Below are positions 49,170 through 60,760 of a stretch of 64,000 bases of DNA, piece by piece (position 1 is the first letter of the stretch; each line of letters begins with the position of its first letter). This stretch comes from Zeugodacus cucurbitae. Its lineage: Eukaryota > Arthropoda > Insecta > Diptera > Tephritidae. Location: assembly GCF_028554725.1 (NCBI RefSeq), contig NC_071670.1, positions 2,418,001-2,482,000 on the forward strand, written 5' to 3'. The position numbers and the translations under genes are program-made. The notes beneath the pieces were generated by a model, which was not told the origin of the DNA, made no database searches, and was given only the letters and a program-made list of their open reading frames with translations.

Positions 49170-50072
49170 GCATTTGAAATTGTTATTAAGCCATTTTTAG
49201 CGCAGAAACAAAAAAATATATGTATGTATTTTTTACTGTTATATATGTATATTATATGTACATTTTTCATATCAACGCTAATGCATTGCATGTGTCGGCC
49301 GACACGCATGGCTGGCTGCTTAATTGATTAGCTGTGGCTAACAAGCTGCTGCTAAGTGCATTGGCGAGATTGCGTTTGAGTGCAGCGTTGATTGCAATAA
49401 AATATAATATGCTTTTGTATAAATAAATAAGCCAGTTATAAATATATAATTGCAAACACGCACACAACGCAGGCGCTATGTAAAAAATAAGGTAAATCTG
49501 TTATTTATTAACATTGTTTATTTTTTTTTTGTTAAAATCATAGCTAGCGAGTGGAGAAAAAACACAGAAATATAATAATAAAAACTCTACTGCAACAAGG
49601 TACTTTACGCTGATGCTGTGAAATAAAATATATTAATGCAGTTTTCACTTTTTAGCACGCACACCAACACACGCGTGCGGAAAAATGCTTCTACTTCCCC
49701 ACACACACACACTTGACTGCAAAAGTGAAAAGTGTTGGGGAAAAGTGGTGAAAATCGCATCATTTGGAGCATGAACACACACATACATGTACGTGTGTAT
49801 TTTTTGTTTGCCACATAGCTTTACAAAAGAATATGCCACAAGAAATGTAAGCTTTTGCTATGTCAAAAAACAAGTTAAAACGCTTAAACGCGCTTTATTT
49901 AATTGCTTAATGCGGTTAAGCGATCAGGCAAGCAGGAAAAATATTTAAAATAAATAGAAAGAAATATAAAGCAACTATGTATTAAAAAATGTAAAATATA
50001 ATAAAGTTAAAATTAGTTTTAAATTTTTTTTATTCAAGTGAAATTTTGTATATTTTTTTAAATGAAATTTAT
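49170..50072. other. Orientation-switch segment with 14-bp palindrome
   Basis: No GCTGAAT core occurs on either strand in these 0.9 kb, which separate the forward arm from the reverse arm. A GC-richer unique patch at 49265-49400 contains the perfect palindrome GTGTCGGCCGACAC (49292-49305). CATG flanks it on the left and GCATG on the right. CA repeats lie near 49670-49710. Confidence 0.6.
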
Positions 50073-51164
50073 ATTCAGCTCAGCATTCTTGCTTTCACGT
50101 TGACAGCTAATGAAATATCTGATTATCTAGAATTTTGCCATAGATAAGCAGGCGAGTTCAATCTTATAGCTTGCAAAAATTAAATTACTTCGGAGATAAA
50201 CAAAAATATTTTGAAGAATGGTAAGCAATGTGTGTATAGAGAGAACATTCTAGCACAAATTAATGTTCTTACGGAAATTAACTACATATTCAGCTCACCA
50301 CAAATGAAATACAACACTTATATTTGTAAAAACTGTACTATAAGTAGGTATAAAGCGATATTACTCGAATTCAGCGCAATTCAGCTCATGAATTTGATCA
50401 AAAATACTGCACAAATCAAAATTATGGCACTTAAATTTGCAAAAAATGTATTAAAAGATGAAATATTATGTTATGACTACAATTCAGCGAAATTCAGCGC
50501 AATTCAGCTCATGAGTTTGATCAAAAATACTAGACAGCGGTATATAACTTGAATTCAGCGCAATTTTTTACACTTATTTGATTTCGAAACATCAGTTAGC
50601 TACGAGTGCATGCAATTAGCGCAATTTGGAAAGAATAACTTTCAAAAATTGAATTTTTACTAAATATATGAGCTGAAAAGCATTAATATTATATTAGAAG
50701 TCAAAAAAATCAATTCAGCACAGTTATTATGCACTTTCAAAGCAGTAAAGTACAATAAATTACAATTCAGCTACCTACAACTATAATTCAGCGCACTTTT
50801 ATAGTAAATAAACAAACGGATATGCCATACAGCTCTTAATTTTAACACTAAGACTATCACAAAAGTGTTTCAGCTACTTATCTCGCATTTCAGCGCACTA
50901 TACATGCGCATATTGACTATAAACAACTATTCAGCTCATTTTCAGCAATTTAAACACACAAAAATTCAAACCAATTCGTGAATTAGTTCAATATTTTTGC
51001 ATTATTATGTGGCTACACTAATTTGTATGCAATTCAGCGCTGTAACGCCTTAAAATTAAACAGACCAAAACTTAATTCAGCGCTTTATTAACGCATTTGC
51101 GCTTATTGCTGAATGTGTAAATGGGTCAAATAGCGAATTTAAGTCAACGCATTTGCAATTCAGC
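50073..51164 (-). repeat. GCGCTGAATT motif array, reverse arm
   Basis: The reverse-complement core ATTCAGC starts at 50073, 50288, 50369, 50379, 50482, 50492, 50502, 50553, 50713, 50765, 50786, 50929, 51032, 51075 and 51158. A single forward core lies at 51109. Spacings of exactly 10 bp occur at 50369/50379 and across 50482/50492/50502, plus one of 21 bp. AATTCAGCTCATGA(A/G)TTTGAT with AAAAATAC recurs 123 bp apart (50378 and 50501), a segmental duplication. A 113-codon + frame at 50211-50552 reads this repeat and is not a gene. Confidence 0.9.
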
Positions 51165-52120
51165 ACAACTTTAAGCTAGTTACTTAAGTATGCAGCTCAT
51201 TGTTTGGCATTCACATTCAAATTATTTGTTCTGCGGAAAATACACTTTGTGTTTGTTTAAAATATTTATTAAGTAAATGCATTTTAAATAAATAGCGGAA
51301 TTTTTTTGTAGTAAAAAATATTCTTTGAAATAAAAAAATTTTGAAAATTTGTGAATTTAAAAAGAATGTTTTAAACTTACCGTTAGTTTTTTGTTTTGTC
51401 TTGGTATGACTTGGGGTCGCGTTGGAAAATCTGAAAATAATGAAAATGTGGAAAATTTAGTAATTTTATATTAAAAAAAAAATTATATTTGAAAAATAAT
51501 TATAATAAAAAATATTTTTTTATACGACTAAATATTGTTACTTTGTAAAAAAATTGCTATAATTTTAAAAAATTTATTAAAAAATTTTTGATATTTTTTT
51601 CGTTTTTCAGCGTATGCAGTGAGTTCCTGTTATAATGAAATATCTTTATTTTGTAATATTGTAATTTATATTTAACAATGTAATTTATTTCCATAATATT
51701 ATATTCATAAAAAAAATCTTAACAGAAAAACAACTCTGTGTAAAATTCAACAAATAATCTGTAAAAAAAATATCGGAAAAAAATAAAACCCCTGCAGCAA
51801 TTGCCGCGAAATTGCACAGATAAAAGTAAAAGTACACGCAAATAAATATAGAAAAGCCACGCAAAGCTTACAATAACCTATAATCAAAATAATACGAAAG
51901 CGCAACATAAAAAGTCAATAATGAAAAGCGCAAAAAAAATCAGAAAAAAATTACATACATACTGAATACAAAATATAATATAATAAAAATGACAGGAAAT
52001 CGTAATTAGTATGAAAATAGCAGAGATAAAAATAGCATGCGAAAAAAAATATTAAAAAAAAATGAAAAAAAAATATTTAAAAATTAAATGCGAGAATATT
52101 AAAGAAAAAACACTGGAAAC
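51165..52120. repeat. A/T-rich block
   Basis: AT-rich, with low-complexity cores at 51296-51360, 51470-51600 and 52040-52085. A weak TTTTTCAG acceptor-like site lies at 51610. No gene signal. Confidence 0.55.
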
Positions 52121-53999
52121 ATTTTTTTTCCTTCCACTGACTAATTACAACGTTACAAAGCTAAACAGAAGCGTGTCAATTGAAAATAAAAGCGTTGAAA
52201 GTGGATCACTTTCATTTCCAACACATTTATATCCTGCTGCTGCATGCAACACTGCGTCAGTGACTTCCATGAAACAAGAGAGAAAAAAACAAACAAAAAC
52301 AAAAATAAAAATAAAACACAACAACGTCAATTGACTTTGCTTTGACTGTGGCGCCACCCAGCGCTGACAATTGATTTCCTGCAACGCCCACACACTCGCA
52401 GCAATCCAGCTAATAAATATACGCTTGAGTACTGATAACATATTGCTATTAGAAGTGTATGCGAGAGTGTGGGTGTGTGTGTACCTGCTTATTGACCTGT
52501 CTCTTTATGTGCGCTCGCTGGGCGTCTCAGCCCGGCAATTAAGTCAATTGCTGGCGTTTTTGCCGAAACCCCTAGCGATGCACACCGCCCACAGCACAGC
52601 AGTGCGCTTCCTAAGTCAAGTTACGTGTGTTTCTGTTGTTGTAGTAGCTTAGTGGATAAGAGCTGATAATTAAATCGCTCGCCTAGCGGTTAGACGGAAG
52701 TTAAGTGGGCACATTTTCTTCCGTTTTCGTTTCTAGGCACACTTCACTCGCTATATATTGCTCTCTTTACTCCTTTACGCTTATCCATTGGACTAAAATC
52801 ACTTAAGTCACCAAACTGCATTATTTGCCGAGTCGAAAAAGGAAGACAAAGTAGCTGTCGTGACAGCTAATAACAATGAGAAAAGAATGGCAACGCTGAT
52901 AACATGAAGAGAGAGAATAAAACGAACTCATAGACTGGTTATAAATTTTGAACCCATTGAGTTTCCACAATCTCTTCGGACAATCTCGTTAAAATTCATT
53001 TTCATTTCATTTCAGACTTTGAAGTATATCAATAAAGTCAGGGAGAATTACAGCACGAAATGCTGAACGAACGAAATGAGCAAGTTAGATGGCAGCACGT
53101 TGAATACTGAAGATATAACTGGGATCTCTTTGATCATATTAACGAGCATGAAAAGCGCAATTCTGGGAGCTGATTGGTCAATTTAAAAAGTATGAGAGCA
53201 TACTCACTCACATTTTCTGAACATTTGAAAACATATTCTGAGAAGTTAGCGTAATTTCTGAGTTAACTCTTCTGAGAAGACAGTAAACAAGCTTATGTTT
53301 ATATATGATAGAAGTACTTCCCCATTTTTCTATAATATTTTTCAAATATTTATTTACATTATTCTCCTGTGAGTCATGGAATATCTCTCTCTTATTAGTG
53401 CAATCCCAAGAAAATCATATCATCATTTTAATTGCTTGCAGTTTGCAATTCACAGAAAATTTAATGAGCTATAGGTATTGTAAGTAGAGTATGGCGCCTC
53501 AGTGATTAATCATAATTCTCCTGGCATCACATGCGTTTACCGTTAACTGCTAAGCTGTTGCTATCTCTCTCTCTCTACCTCTCCCACTCACACACTTTGC
53601 TTGCATGCACTCATTCATTAGCTGCGTCTCAGCTTCATTATCTCATGGCATTACAACATGCCCGCTGAGAGATTTTTCGCAATCTTGTTATACTTTAATG
53701 TGGATTACTTGCTGGCGTACACGTGAGAGGTGAGGGAGCGCGCGCAAAAATACATGCAAGATATTATCACTCAATGTTAATGAGTGTCGTCATGGTGATA
53801 ATGAGTTCATGTCAGTGTTTTGTATTTATTTATGGCATCGATGACGTGGGTGATTCTTGGTTTTTTTTATTATTTGATGAATATTTGTGTATGGATTGCT
53901 TTGAGATTGTGAGGAGGTTTGAGATTTCTACTCATTTTTAGTGGAAATGAAGACTAATTAGGGTAGTAACAATACCGAAGGAAATAAAATGTGAATTTT
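52121..53999. other. Unique non-coding sequence
   Basis: GC-richer at 52340-52660. TTCTGAG words recur near 53215, 53237, 53258 and 53270. A CTCTCTCTCTCTACCTCTCCC tract lies near 53564. No supported exon. Frames of 90-98 codons overlap on opposite strands. Confidence 0.4.
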
Positions 54000-55150
54000 A
54001 TAATGGAAAAATATATAACAGAAAATTTCTAAAAAATTATCTAAAAAATATATCTTAAAAAATATTAAAAAAGCAAATATCTGAAAAAAATACAAACATA
54101 TTTTCATTAATCTATAATAATTTCACATATTTCCACTTTCGGCCTAATCTAGCAATTTTATCTCCTCTCACCAATTAATCGCAATAATATTATATTTAGT
54201 GGTAAATGTTATTAGGAAGCTAATAATAATTGGCGAATATGAGCTAAAAGCTATAACGTTTGGAAGAAAAAAATTATTAATTACGCATTAGTAATGCTTA
54301 TCAAATATTCTGGCATTTACACTAATGCGTTTCCAATTTGTAATTATTTTTTGTCGATTTTCGGATTCGATTATTTTTGCTTTTTTGCTGTCAGGTGATT
54401 CTTTTTTTGTATTATAGTTGAATTTTTAACGTTAATTATACTTGTGGCTAACAAATAATTAATCAAGAGTTCTCGTGAGTCGGTTTTATGTTTGTTTTTG
54501 CGGTTGCCATATTAACAGTGAAACAAAAAGATAACAACGAAAAAATACAAAAATGTAAATATTAATAAACTAAAAAAATAAAAACAAAAATAAAATAAAA
54601 TAAATAAAAATAAAAATAATAATAATAATTAGAGAAAAGATTCAAACTGGTTATATTAGAAATAATTACAAAATTAATGATTTGTATAAAGAATTTTTAG
54701 CATAAAATATTTTAGAAATAAGAATGTTGAAACATAAATAAAAACATTTAAATAAAATATTTACATATTTCATTAAAAAATTATAAATTTTTCTTAAAAG
54801 GAAAATAGATTTAATTAATTTATAATTTTTTATTTATAAAATTTAAAAAAATACAAAAAATTAAAAAAAAAAATGTTGAATTAAATATTTATATGTATTT
54901 TAATAAAAATTATTTTTTGCTGAAAAATTAATTAATTTTTTTTTAATTCTAATGAATTAATTTTCTGTTTAATTTTTTTTATCAAATAAGTTTTTATTTT
55001 TTTTCATTTCCAAATTTTAAATTTTTTTTCAAAAAACGTATTTCTTATTTTTTTTTTAATTTTATTTTTCCAATTTTTATTTTTAATTTTTTTTAAATCA
55101 ATTAATATTTTTTTGTTAATTGTAAATTTTTAAATGTGCGCATAATTAAT
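54000..55150. repeat. A/T low-complexity block
   Basis: Mostly A/T, with AATAATAATAAT near 54618 and poly-T tracts at 54940-55120. A pyrimidine tract ending CTGTCAG|GTGATT at 54394 resembles a recursive-splice site but has a poor donor half. Confidence 0.6.
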
Positions 55151-56999
55151 TAGTTACACGACATATTTTTCATATTTTATGTAGCGCCGGCGGTCGAAGT
55201 TTGGTCAGTTGGTCATCATCAGCGTTTTTTGTCATAGTTAATCTCCTAGTGGTGGTTATTATTTAAATTGTTGTTGCTGTAATTATTGTTGTGGCAACTA
55301 TAACTATCGACTATCGCCATTTGTTAATTGCTTTTAATTGGTCTAAGGTCATTTGCACATATTAGTTAGTTGCACACGCTAAATGAGGCACATACAAGAG
55401 CACAAATATATACATAAATATATGTATGTATGATGACACAAAAATTAGTGCCTAGGCATATAATTTAGTAAATAATTACACGCACATGTAAGTAACTATT
55501 AAATACATACTTATATATGGATATGTATGTGAGTATGTAGTGTATGTATGTAAAAATCTATGGCTTGGCTAATATACTGTTGGTTGCACAAATAGACCAT
55601 TAAAACGTAAGGCGATTATTGGTACTTATGGGTATTTGTATTTGTGTTGCATATATCATAAGTGATGATTTATGAACGCAGTTAGAGTAACCTGGTAGTG
55701 AAAGGGTGTTGGTAGGCATAGGTGCGTGTGCTACTTTCGATCTTCAAGGTCAATCAAGGTACTGTATTTCGTAAATTTCGGCATTTCCCATGGTTAAAAA
55801 TATACCCCAAACATGTTTTGTACACGTATTTATGTTAAAATATTTGGACCAGTTTGTAACTAGTTCATATTTGACATACAATTTTTCTTAACTGTTTTAA
55901 CACTTATATGTTATACGAAAAGCAGCCACTTTCATTTTATATTAAAAAAAAAATTGTAACTAGTTAATTTTGGCCCAGTCTGTAACTAGTTTCATATTTC
56001 AATATATTGTTCTATATTTCAATTTGTATATATAATATAATTTTCAAAATTTATTTCAGAGTTTAGGAAAACTTTCCTCCAACTAATTCAATTTGGCCCA
56101 CTCAGACAAGTAGTCACCCTCCACTGCCCAACTATATTGACATACCATCACACATTCCATACCATATCTAAACCATCTTCAATAACAAATATACGTACGT
56201 GTGTAACTCTTGCGCGCTTCATTATTGTCTATTATTATGAAAATTAATAAATATTTACCCCAAATTTCGGTTGGCAATTTGTGGCATTTCAAATGAATGA
56301 AAAGCGTAAGCACGTGGCGTAAAGTGGGCGGAGAGATTGCCCTGAATTAACGACGATTGTGCCTAATGAAAATTAAGTTCGACGTTGAACAGTGATATTA
56401 TCTATGGTATGGCGTCATAATTGGCACATAAAGTGTTTGTAAGATAATAGCTAGATACTGCCTGTCGACGGCACCTGCAAGACAAATGGCTATAGCTTCT
56501 GACAAAAGACAATCGTTTAGGCAGACAATTAATTTACGCAAGTTTTTAGTTTTGAAATATTAATGTGCAGTTAGTAAATTAACTGAAACTATTGAGAAAT
56601 AACGCACTAAAGTCATATCAGTATATAATTTCGGGCACTTAAAGCGTTTGAGAACTACTATCGCATTGAACGAAATGAGCGCTCTACTCGTATAACGTCA
56701 CTTCTTCGCGTGCGTTTGTGCTTAGTGTGGTATGCCTACTGAGTTAACTATAATCTTTATTGACAAGCAACAATCAATAAAAGTAATCACGGCAAATTTA
56801 TTGGCCTAACGGTAGTCTCTAATAATCTCTAGCGGCATATTCCATCTAATTGATATCAATTAGTAGCCAAATTGAGCCATAAAACAATTAACACTTCATA
56901 AATATCAACCGCAATGAATTGTTATCAGTATTAGGAGACTTGGTGCTATCAAGCGGAAACTATTTTATATAAAAAGCGAGAGATAATAAATGTTATGTA
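55151..56999. other. Unique non-coding sequence
   Basis: Contains TATGTATGTATG-type repeats at 55420-55550 and one short repeat listed separately. No gene signal. Confidence 0.4.
55844..56100 (+). repeat. Decayed repeat with GTAACTAGTT landmarks
   Basis: TGTAACTAGTT is at 55855, 55954 and 55981. The first and third lie in a longer shared phrase, GGNCCAGTNTGTAACTAGTT with CATATTT, about 126 bp apart. A TTGGCCCACTC phrase near 56093 may be a fourth partial unit. Confidence 0.5.
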
Positions 57000-58949
57000 G
57001 CTGACTAAAATTAAGAACTCCAAAAAGAAGGATATTGGGATCATTTTTACGAACCCTTGTTAGTTTGAAACAATGGTCAATCTCCAACTAACTTTGAGAA
57101 GCTTTAGATGAGATATCAAACCATTCGAGTCTTCAGATGGATAAAGAATCACGGAAAACTCGACAGTGTTCTAGAACTTGTATTATCTTAATATATTCTA
57201 ATATGGATATGCAACATTTTCTACGTCTGGCAACCACTTTTTATAGCTCAGTTCACGATAAAGTGGCAGAAAGCTACCAGGGATGGGATTTTCTTCACGA
57301 AAACACTTTTGATGAGGGTATGCTTCGAACAGGTAAATACAGCGAGGTTAATAGAATAATCTTAAGGATAGATTTGTTAGATTTGAAAAACGCAGTGGAG
57401 TGGAAGTGATGTGAGCTCCAAACCACGGCCGAAGGAAAATTATAAGCAGTTGAGTTAGTCTATGAATGCGATTGCGGGCTAACGGAACGGCTAATAAGTA
57501 AATCGACTTATTCAAGAACAATGAGAGCACCTTAAAGTTGCACAAGGCTAGGGATAGAGCGAGGTAAATGGGATTCCAGGAGAGTTATTCCTTTGTATTT
57601 ATATTGGTATTAATATCAGCTTGACTGAACCGTATGTAACGGAATGCAAATGCAAAGCGGTAGATATGTATGTGTGCGTGTATATATCTGAAGACCGATA
57701 AAGAATTCTTAAAGCGCAAATGACATGCGACAAGGATCAGTTTAAATTGTAAACGCTCGCCAAAAAAAAAACAACAACCGCTAGTATTGACGAAAGTAGC
57801 AGCTGTGACATTGCAACATTTTGTGGCACGTACAAAGTAGGGGTCTCTAAAGCGATACACCGCAGGCAAAAAAAGGGTAAAATGAGTGGAAGGATTATAA
57901 CAAACGTGTGAGCGTCCAAGTGGATGGCGGGTATTAACGGGAAAAACGGTGCGCTGTGAGTTTAGGAATGAAATGTGGCAAGGACGAAAGGATTGATGAC
58001 CGCCACAAAGAGAAGGGTTCGCCGGCACGTTGAGTGTGTGACATATGCGAATATGGGACAGCAAGAGCACACACACACACACTTATTTATGTATTTTTGA
58101 TAGATAACGGTGTGTTTATGTGTGTATGTGTGTGGCGCTGCAGTAACACATTATAGCGTTGCGACCAACAACTTAGATTAATATCTGCCATGCGTTTACA
58201 TGAGCTTAATAAATTTAAGCCGATTTATCAGCAAAAGCGGTCAACAACAACAAAAAGTAAATAAATAATGCAATAAGGCTCATTTGACCTTTAAGCTGCG
58301 TGTATCTTCCTGACTAAGTATTTGCCATAATCACTCATAGAACTTTCTTTAGCGCCATTTTAACACACGCACAGGCACACAGAGAGACATGCTCACGAGC
58401 AGTTGATGTGTTACTCGCTTTATTTGCTATATTATTATCAGTGTTTTCTGCCATTTACGCTTGTTGTTGTTGTTGCTGTTAATCCTTTTATAAAAGCAGT
58501 TTGCTCAACAAGGACAACAATAACAACAACAACACATGTCTCACAAGCACACATGTTCAAACGTAGTCTCGTTGGTCTAATGAATTCTTATTGCCAATTG
58601 ACGTTGAGGCCAGCTCCAGGAGCAGGGCAGCGCAAGTCAGAGAGGGGCGGCGTGTCAAGAGAAATTTATTTATGCAAACAAGCAAGACATCGCTGTTTGC
58701 TGTATGTACATGTGTTCGTGTGTGTAAATATGTATTTAAGGAGGGCAACAGCGACGTAAAAGGGTTGGTTGCATGTCTTCGAGCGTGTTGCTTGGCATGT
58801 TGCATGCAACATATGGCGTTAGAAAAATTGTGGAAATGTTAAGCAATATGGCAGAGTGAAAGTGAAATATGAAATATTGCTGTGAAAATGTGCGCTGGGT
58901 GGGGCGCGGTGAAAGCAAGAATTTATGAGAAGAAAAAATTTCGCATTTA
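57000..58949. other. Unique non-coding sequence
   Basis: No supported gene. The 165-codon minus-strand frame at 57585-58082 is cysteine-, phenylalanine- and histidine-rich without a domain. CACACACACACAC occurs at 58069 and GTTGTTGTTGTTGC near 58462. The sequence is GC-richer at 58590-58640. Confidence 0.4.
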
Positions 58950-59260
58950 AATTTAAGATACAGAATGGTGAAAGAAATGGTTACACGTTAAAGAATGAAT
59001 GAAATTTTTGAAATTTGTTATTATAATTTAGAAAATCTTTTAGAACATGTTCGAAAACTTTTTCGAAAATCTTACAAATTTCGAAATTTTTTCGAACTCG
59101 ATTTTCGAAAAATTTAAATTCCTATTTTTTTTAATTTTTTATCTTTCAAAATTATTTAAAAATATATTCGAATTTTCGAAAATTATTCGAATTTTTTATA
59201 TAAAAAATTATTTTATATTTTAAAATTTTGAACTTTTTTGCAAACATTTCGTACTATATT
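58950..59260. repeat. A/T-rich patch with TTTCGAAAA words
   Basis: TTCGAAAA or TTCGAAT-type words recur about eight times at 59050-59190 (near 59050, 59063, 59079, 59090, 59103, 59168, 59176, 59188), a small word field built on the palindrome TTCGAA. Confidence 0.5.
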
Positions 59261-60299
59261 TACATATTATGCCTCCATATTCGACTATACTTTTCCCTCC
59301 GAGCTTTTGCCTTCTCCAATATTTCGAACACTCTCTGCTTCATAGCAGTTCACTGAAAACAGCTTTTTATTTTAAAATTTCAGCGAAATGTTGACAATGC
59401 TGTGTAGCAGCATAAATCTCGCTGAGCGTAGGACACGCCCCAGGAGGGCACCAGGGCGCCAGCAATTGAACAATAATAAAATATTTCCACACATACGTGT
59501 TTGACACGCCTCAGTTTTATGCAGAAAAAAAATTTCATATCGCAAATCGATTAAAAATAAAAATAACAAAAAATATTGTAAATTGAAAACGAAAATTCGG
59601 TCATTGCAATTTAATATCTCACTTCGTAGAGAGAACAAAAGCTGTAACAACAACAGCGGGGAGCTCAAGCCGCGGCGCTACAGCGTCATCTAGTGTGTGA
59701 CGTTGCTTGTTGCTTGTGGAGTGTTAACGGTCGCCTGGTGTGTCGATCCCTCTCTTTGTCCGGCCTGCATATTGACAACCTTTGATTTACTCGCCGAAAT
59801 CTCTACGCGCCATTGTCTTAATGTACGAACGTAAATACAACGGAATTCAGTGGAAAGGAATGCAGCAGTGAGACTCCTCTTTGCCTTGGAATGCAATCAC
59901 TTTTAGTTGCCGTTGTTTTTGTTGTTTAAATTTGCTGCATGCAACACTTAATTGTATGCTTAATCACCTCGTAAAATATTTTCGAAAAGTCACGATTTCG
60001 AATTTGCTGATGTGACGTATTAATAACGGGTTGAGTGGCAAGCTGCCTGCCTGCGGCAGATAGGCGGACAGACAGAAGAGGGTGGAGTTGACAATTATGA
60101 CTTGGTAGATCCATAGTTGTACAGTAGCAGAAGCAAATGAAAATGAGAGGAGTTTGTGCAATTAAAATTTGTGAAGAAATATTATTAGAAGCACTGAGAA
60201 GACGGAGGTATGAGGAAAGAGATGATGAGCTTATTACTCAGTGATTTTGTAGATAATTTATTGCTCTAAGAAACAAAGGAATTTGTAATTCGAATATCT
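59261..60299. other. Unique non-coding sequence
   Basis: GC-richer at 59420-59460 and 59660-59770. No coding signal. Confidence 0.4.
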
Positions 60300-60760
60300 A
60301 TACTTAAAAAATGGGCATGCTTAATAGCTTTGCAAAACTTTCGAGAGCTTTAAATGCTTTTGAAAGCTTTGAAAAGCTTTAGTATAATTTTATTTTGACT
60401 CTTGAAAAGCAAACGGCAGTGACGATCAATTTTTTAGAAATGGTAAGTACTAAGAGCTTATAAAAGCTTTGACTACGAAAAGCTTTCGGAAAGCTAACAA
60501 TTTTTTTTATGTTAAAAACTATTCTTACATATTCGAAATAAGCTCTTGTTGAATATCATGATTATAATAAAAAAATATAAAGCTCGTAAAAAGCTTTCAA
60601 AAGCTTTTCGGATGTTGTAATGGAGGTAATAACAGCTTTTAAGAAGCATTTAATAATTTTTCAAGAAATTTAAACCCCTTCTAACAACTCTCTAAACTTT
60701 AAAAAGCTTCTCATCTACTCAGGCGAGCTTTAAAGCTTATTTTAATATAAATTTTAGATT
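60300..60760. repeat. AAAGCTTT word field 5
   Basis: AGCTTT or AAAGCTT recurs about sixteen times in 430 bp (near 60328, 60347, 60366, 60376, 60466, 60480, 60493, 60591, 60602, 60635, 60705, 60727). It is the densest of the five fields. Confidence 0.65.

Noticed and set aside
50211..50552. 113-codon frame with a repeated FSAIQLM-LIKNT peptide
   Set aside because: The peptide repeat is just the translation of the reverse GCGCTGAATT array and its 123-bp duplication.
44506..51164. CRISPR array or direct-repeat locus
   Set aside because: The unit is a 10-bp degenerate word with irregular spacers in a eukaryotic-looking genome. There is no leader or cas gene.
54360..54410. Recursive-splice (ratchet) site, TTTTTTGCTGTCAG|GTGATT
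   Set aside because: The acceptor half is good but the donor half departs from GTAAGT/GTGAGT, and single occurrences are expected by chance.
57585..58082. 165-codon minus-strand open frame
   Set aside because: It starts in a CA repeat (MCVCVLL), is low in charged structure and has no domain. A second frame overlaps it on the same strand.
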